64,000 bases of DNA from positions 186,001 to 250,000 of the forward strand of contig NZ_RHFH01000002.1 of assembly GCF_004745075.1 (NCBI RefSeq). The letters are read 5' to 3'. The notes under the pieces are model-generated. The model worked only from the letters and a program-made list of their open reading frames with translations. It made no database searches and had not been told where the DNA came from. Below are positions 62,729 through 64,000 of the stretch, piece by piece (within the stretch, counting starts at the first letter, position 1; every line of letters begins with the position of its first letter). This DNA is from Brevibacterium sp. S111 (GTDB taxonomy: Bacteria; Actinomycetota; Actinomycetes; Actinomycetales; Brevibacteriaceae). The translations under genes were made by a program, and so were the position numbers.

Positions 62729-64000
62729 TCTTCCACATCCTCGTTGCCGGTCTGAGGCTCTGCGACCTCACCTTCCGGGACTTCGGCATCGTCTTCAACT
62801 TCGTCCTCGACCTCGGCCTCGGGACCACGGGTCACTGCGATGATACGGTCTTTCTTGCCCGGTTTCGCAAACACAACACCCATGGTGTTGCGTCCCTTCG
62901 CCGGAACTTCATCGATGTTCGACCGAACGATCTTGCCCTTCTCCATGACCACGAGGACCTCTTCGCCTTCTTCGACGATGAGCCCGCCCACCAAGTCTCC
63001 GCGCTGTTCGGTGATCTTGGCAACCCGGATTCCCAGACCGCCACGGCCCTGCAGACGGTATTCGTCGACGGGGGTCCGCTTCGCGTATCCGCCTTCGGTG
63101 ACGACGAAGACGTAGGTGTCGGGTTGGACGACATCCATCGTCAGCAGTTCGTCATCGCCCTTGAACTTCATGCCGGTGACGCCTCCGGTGACTCGGCCCA
63201 GGGGACGAATCGACTCGTCGTCGGCAGCGAAGCGAATCGACATGCCCTTGCGCGAGATCATCAGCAGGTGGTCTTCGGAACCGACGATGCGGGCCGAGAC
63301 CAGCTCATCGGGCTGCCCCTTGTATTCGCGCAGGTTGATGGCGATGACACCGCCGGTGCGGTTCGAGTCGTATTCGCTCAGACGCGTCTTCTTCACGACA
63401 CCCGAACGGGTGGCGAGGATGAGGAACTCCGCTTCCTCATAGTCGCGGATGGACAGGACCTTCGCGATCGACTCACCCGGCTGCAGCGCGAGCAGGTTCG
63501 CCACGTGCTGACCCTTCGCGTCGCGTGAGCCCTCGGGCAGCTCATAGGCTTTGGCCCGGTACACCCGGCCGGTGTTCGTGAAGAACAGCAGCCAATTGTG
63601 CGTCGAGGTGACGAAGAACTGTTCGACGACGTCATCACCGCGCAGAGCGGCTCCCTTGATGCCCTTGCCGCCACGGTGCTGAGCGCGGTAGAGGTTCGTC
63701 TGCGTCCGCTTCGCGTAGCCTCCGCGGGTGATGGTGACGACGACTTCCTCTTCGGGGATGAGGTCCTCGATGGAGACGTCCCCGTCGAATCCGGCGAGGA
63801 TCTTCGTGCGGCGGTCATCGCCGTAGCGATCGACGATCTCGTCGAGTTCCTCGGACACGATCTCCCGCTGGCGAGCGGGCGTTTCGAGGATGTGGTTGTA
63901 CTCGGCGATCAGCTGTTCGATCTTGTCGGCCTCTTCCTGGATCTTCAGGCGTTCCAGGGCGGCCAGGCGGCGCAGCTGCAGGTCGAGGATCGCATTGGCC
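62725..64000 (-). CDS. gyrA: DNA gyrase subunit A, C-terminal part
   Basis: The frame is open to the window edge; about 425 C-terminal residues are visible. The coiled tower ([30 protein letters not shown]) and the beta-pinwheel blades are present: [27 protein letters not shown] (GyrA-box type), [39 protein letters not shown]. The chain ends in an acidic tail ([17 protein letters not shown]). It introduces negative supercoils with GyrB. The catalytic Tyr lies outside the window. Confidence 0.97.
   Translation of the reverse strand, partial: ANAILDLQLRRLAALERLKIQEEADKIEQLIAEYNHILETPARQREIVSEELDEIVDRYGDDRRTKILAGFDGDVSIEDLIPEEEVVVTITRGGYAKRTQTNLYRAQHRGGKGIKGAALRGDDVVEQFFVTSTHNWLLFFTNTGRVYRAKAYELPEGSRDAKGQHVANLLALQPGESIAKVLSIRDYEEAEFLILATRSGVVKKTRLSEYDSNRTGGVIAINLREYKGQPDELVSARIVGSEDHLLMISRKGMSIRFAADDESIRPLGRVTGGVTGMKFKGDDELLTMDVVQPDTYVFVVTEGGYAKRTPVDEYRLQGRGGLGIRVAKITEQRGDLVGGLIVEEGEEVLVVMEKGKIVRSNIDEVPAKGRNTMGVVFAKPGKKDRIIAVTRGPEAEVEDEVEDDAEVPEGEVAEPQTGNEDVEE

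Overview
The window is high-G+C actinobacterial DNA. An encapsulin/DyP-peroxidase pair and the order gyrA, DUF3566 protein, tRNA-Ile, DLW-39 peptide, tRNA-Ala suggest a Brevibacterium-like organism, with the right end near the replication origin. The genus is an inference from gene content; no search could be run.

Layout. (1) 1-8.0 kb, chromosomal: an SDR / acyl-CoA ligase / TetR operon resembling alicyclic-acid catabolism; a DyP peroxidase with a C-terminal encapsulin-loading peptide coupled to its encapsulin; DUF488 and DinB-like proteins; a half VOC protein; a Cmx-like MFS exporter. (2) 8.0-17.3 kb, an accessory resistance/detoxification block that starts at a relic IS end and closes with a complete IS5-family element inside an AraC-type regulator. 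It holds a headless DoxX-like gene, a SnoaL-like protein, an O-methyltransferase and its frameshifted paralogue, two MFS exporters with ArsR and TetR regulators, an aldo/keto-reductase fragment and a VOC protein. (3) 17.4-22.8 kb: HxlR regulator and divergent MFS (internally deleted), an unusual perfect hairpin, two VOC proteins, an IS481 transposase and an aldehyde dehydrogenase.

(4) 22.8-51.65 kb looks like a foreign island. Its text is visibly richer in A+T, it carries several pseudogenes and IS3 elements, and it is bounded by a direct repeat of the 3' end of the aldehyde dehydrogenase gene: the intact gene on the left, a decayed fragment on the right fused to a decapitated substrate-binding-protein gene. 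Inside are two diverged versions of one module: DHA2 MFS exporter, flavodoxin-fold reductase, an SRPBCC-GNAT fusion protein, alpha/beta hydrolase and TetR regulator. Version A (23.8-28.8 kb) has a broken hydrolase and a fusion gene with three in-frame stops. Version B (46.2-50.9 kb) is intact. Each has its own candidate palindromic operator family. Between them lie an M23 peptidase, a truncated glycosyltransferase, LysR, a hemerythrin-like protein, a stop-interrupted DUF1707 gene, an ABC exporter, a further FMN reductase that shares module A's operator, GNATs, HxlR/SnoaL and an SGNH hydrolase.

(5) 51.65-64 kb, chromosomal again: a polar amino-acid ABC importer (SBP damaged, permease, ATPase), a DtxR-like regulator with a CaCA-type antiporter, a UvrA2-like ABC protein, a DHA2 exporter, a secreted CHAP protein, then the gyrA-associated tRNA region. 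gyrA and the first SDR run off the window ends.

The main point of interest is the duplicated SRPBCC-GNAT / MFS / flavin-reductase / hydrolase module with shared palindromic operators, and the island boundary that has disabled an amino-acid transporter gene.
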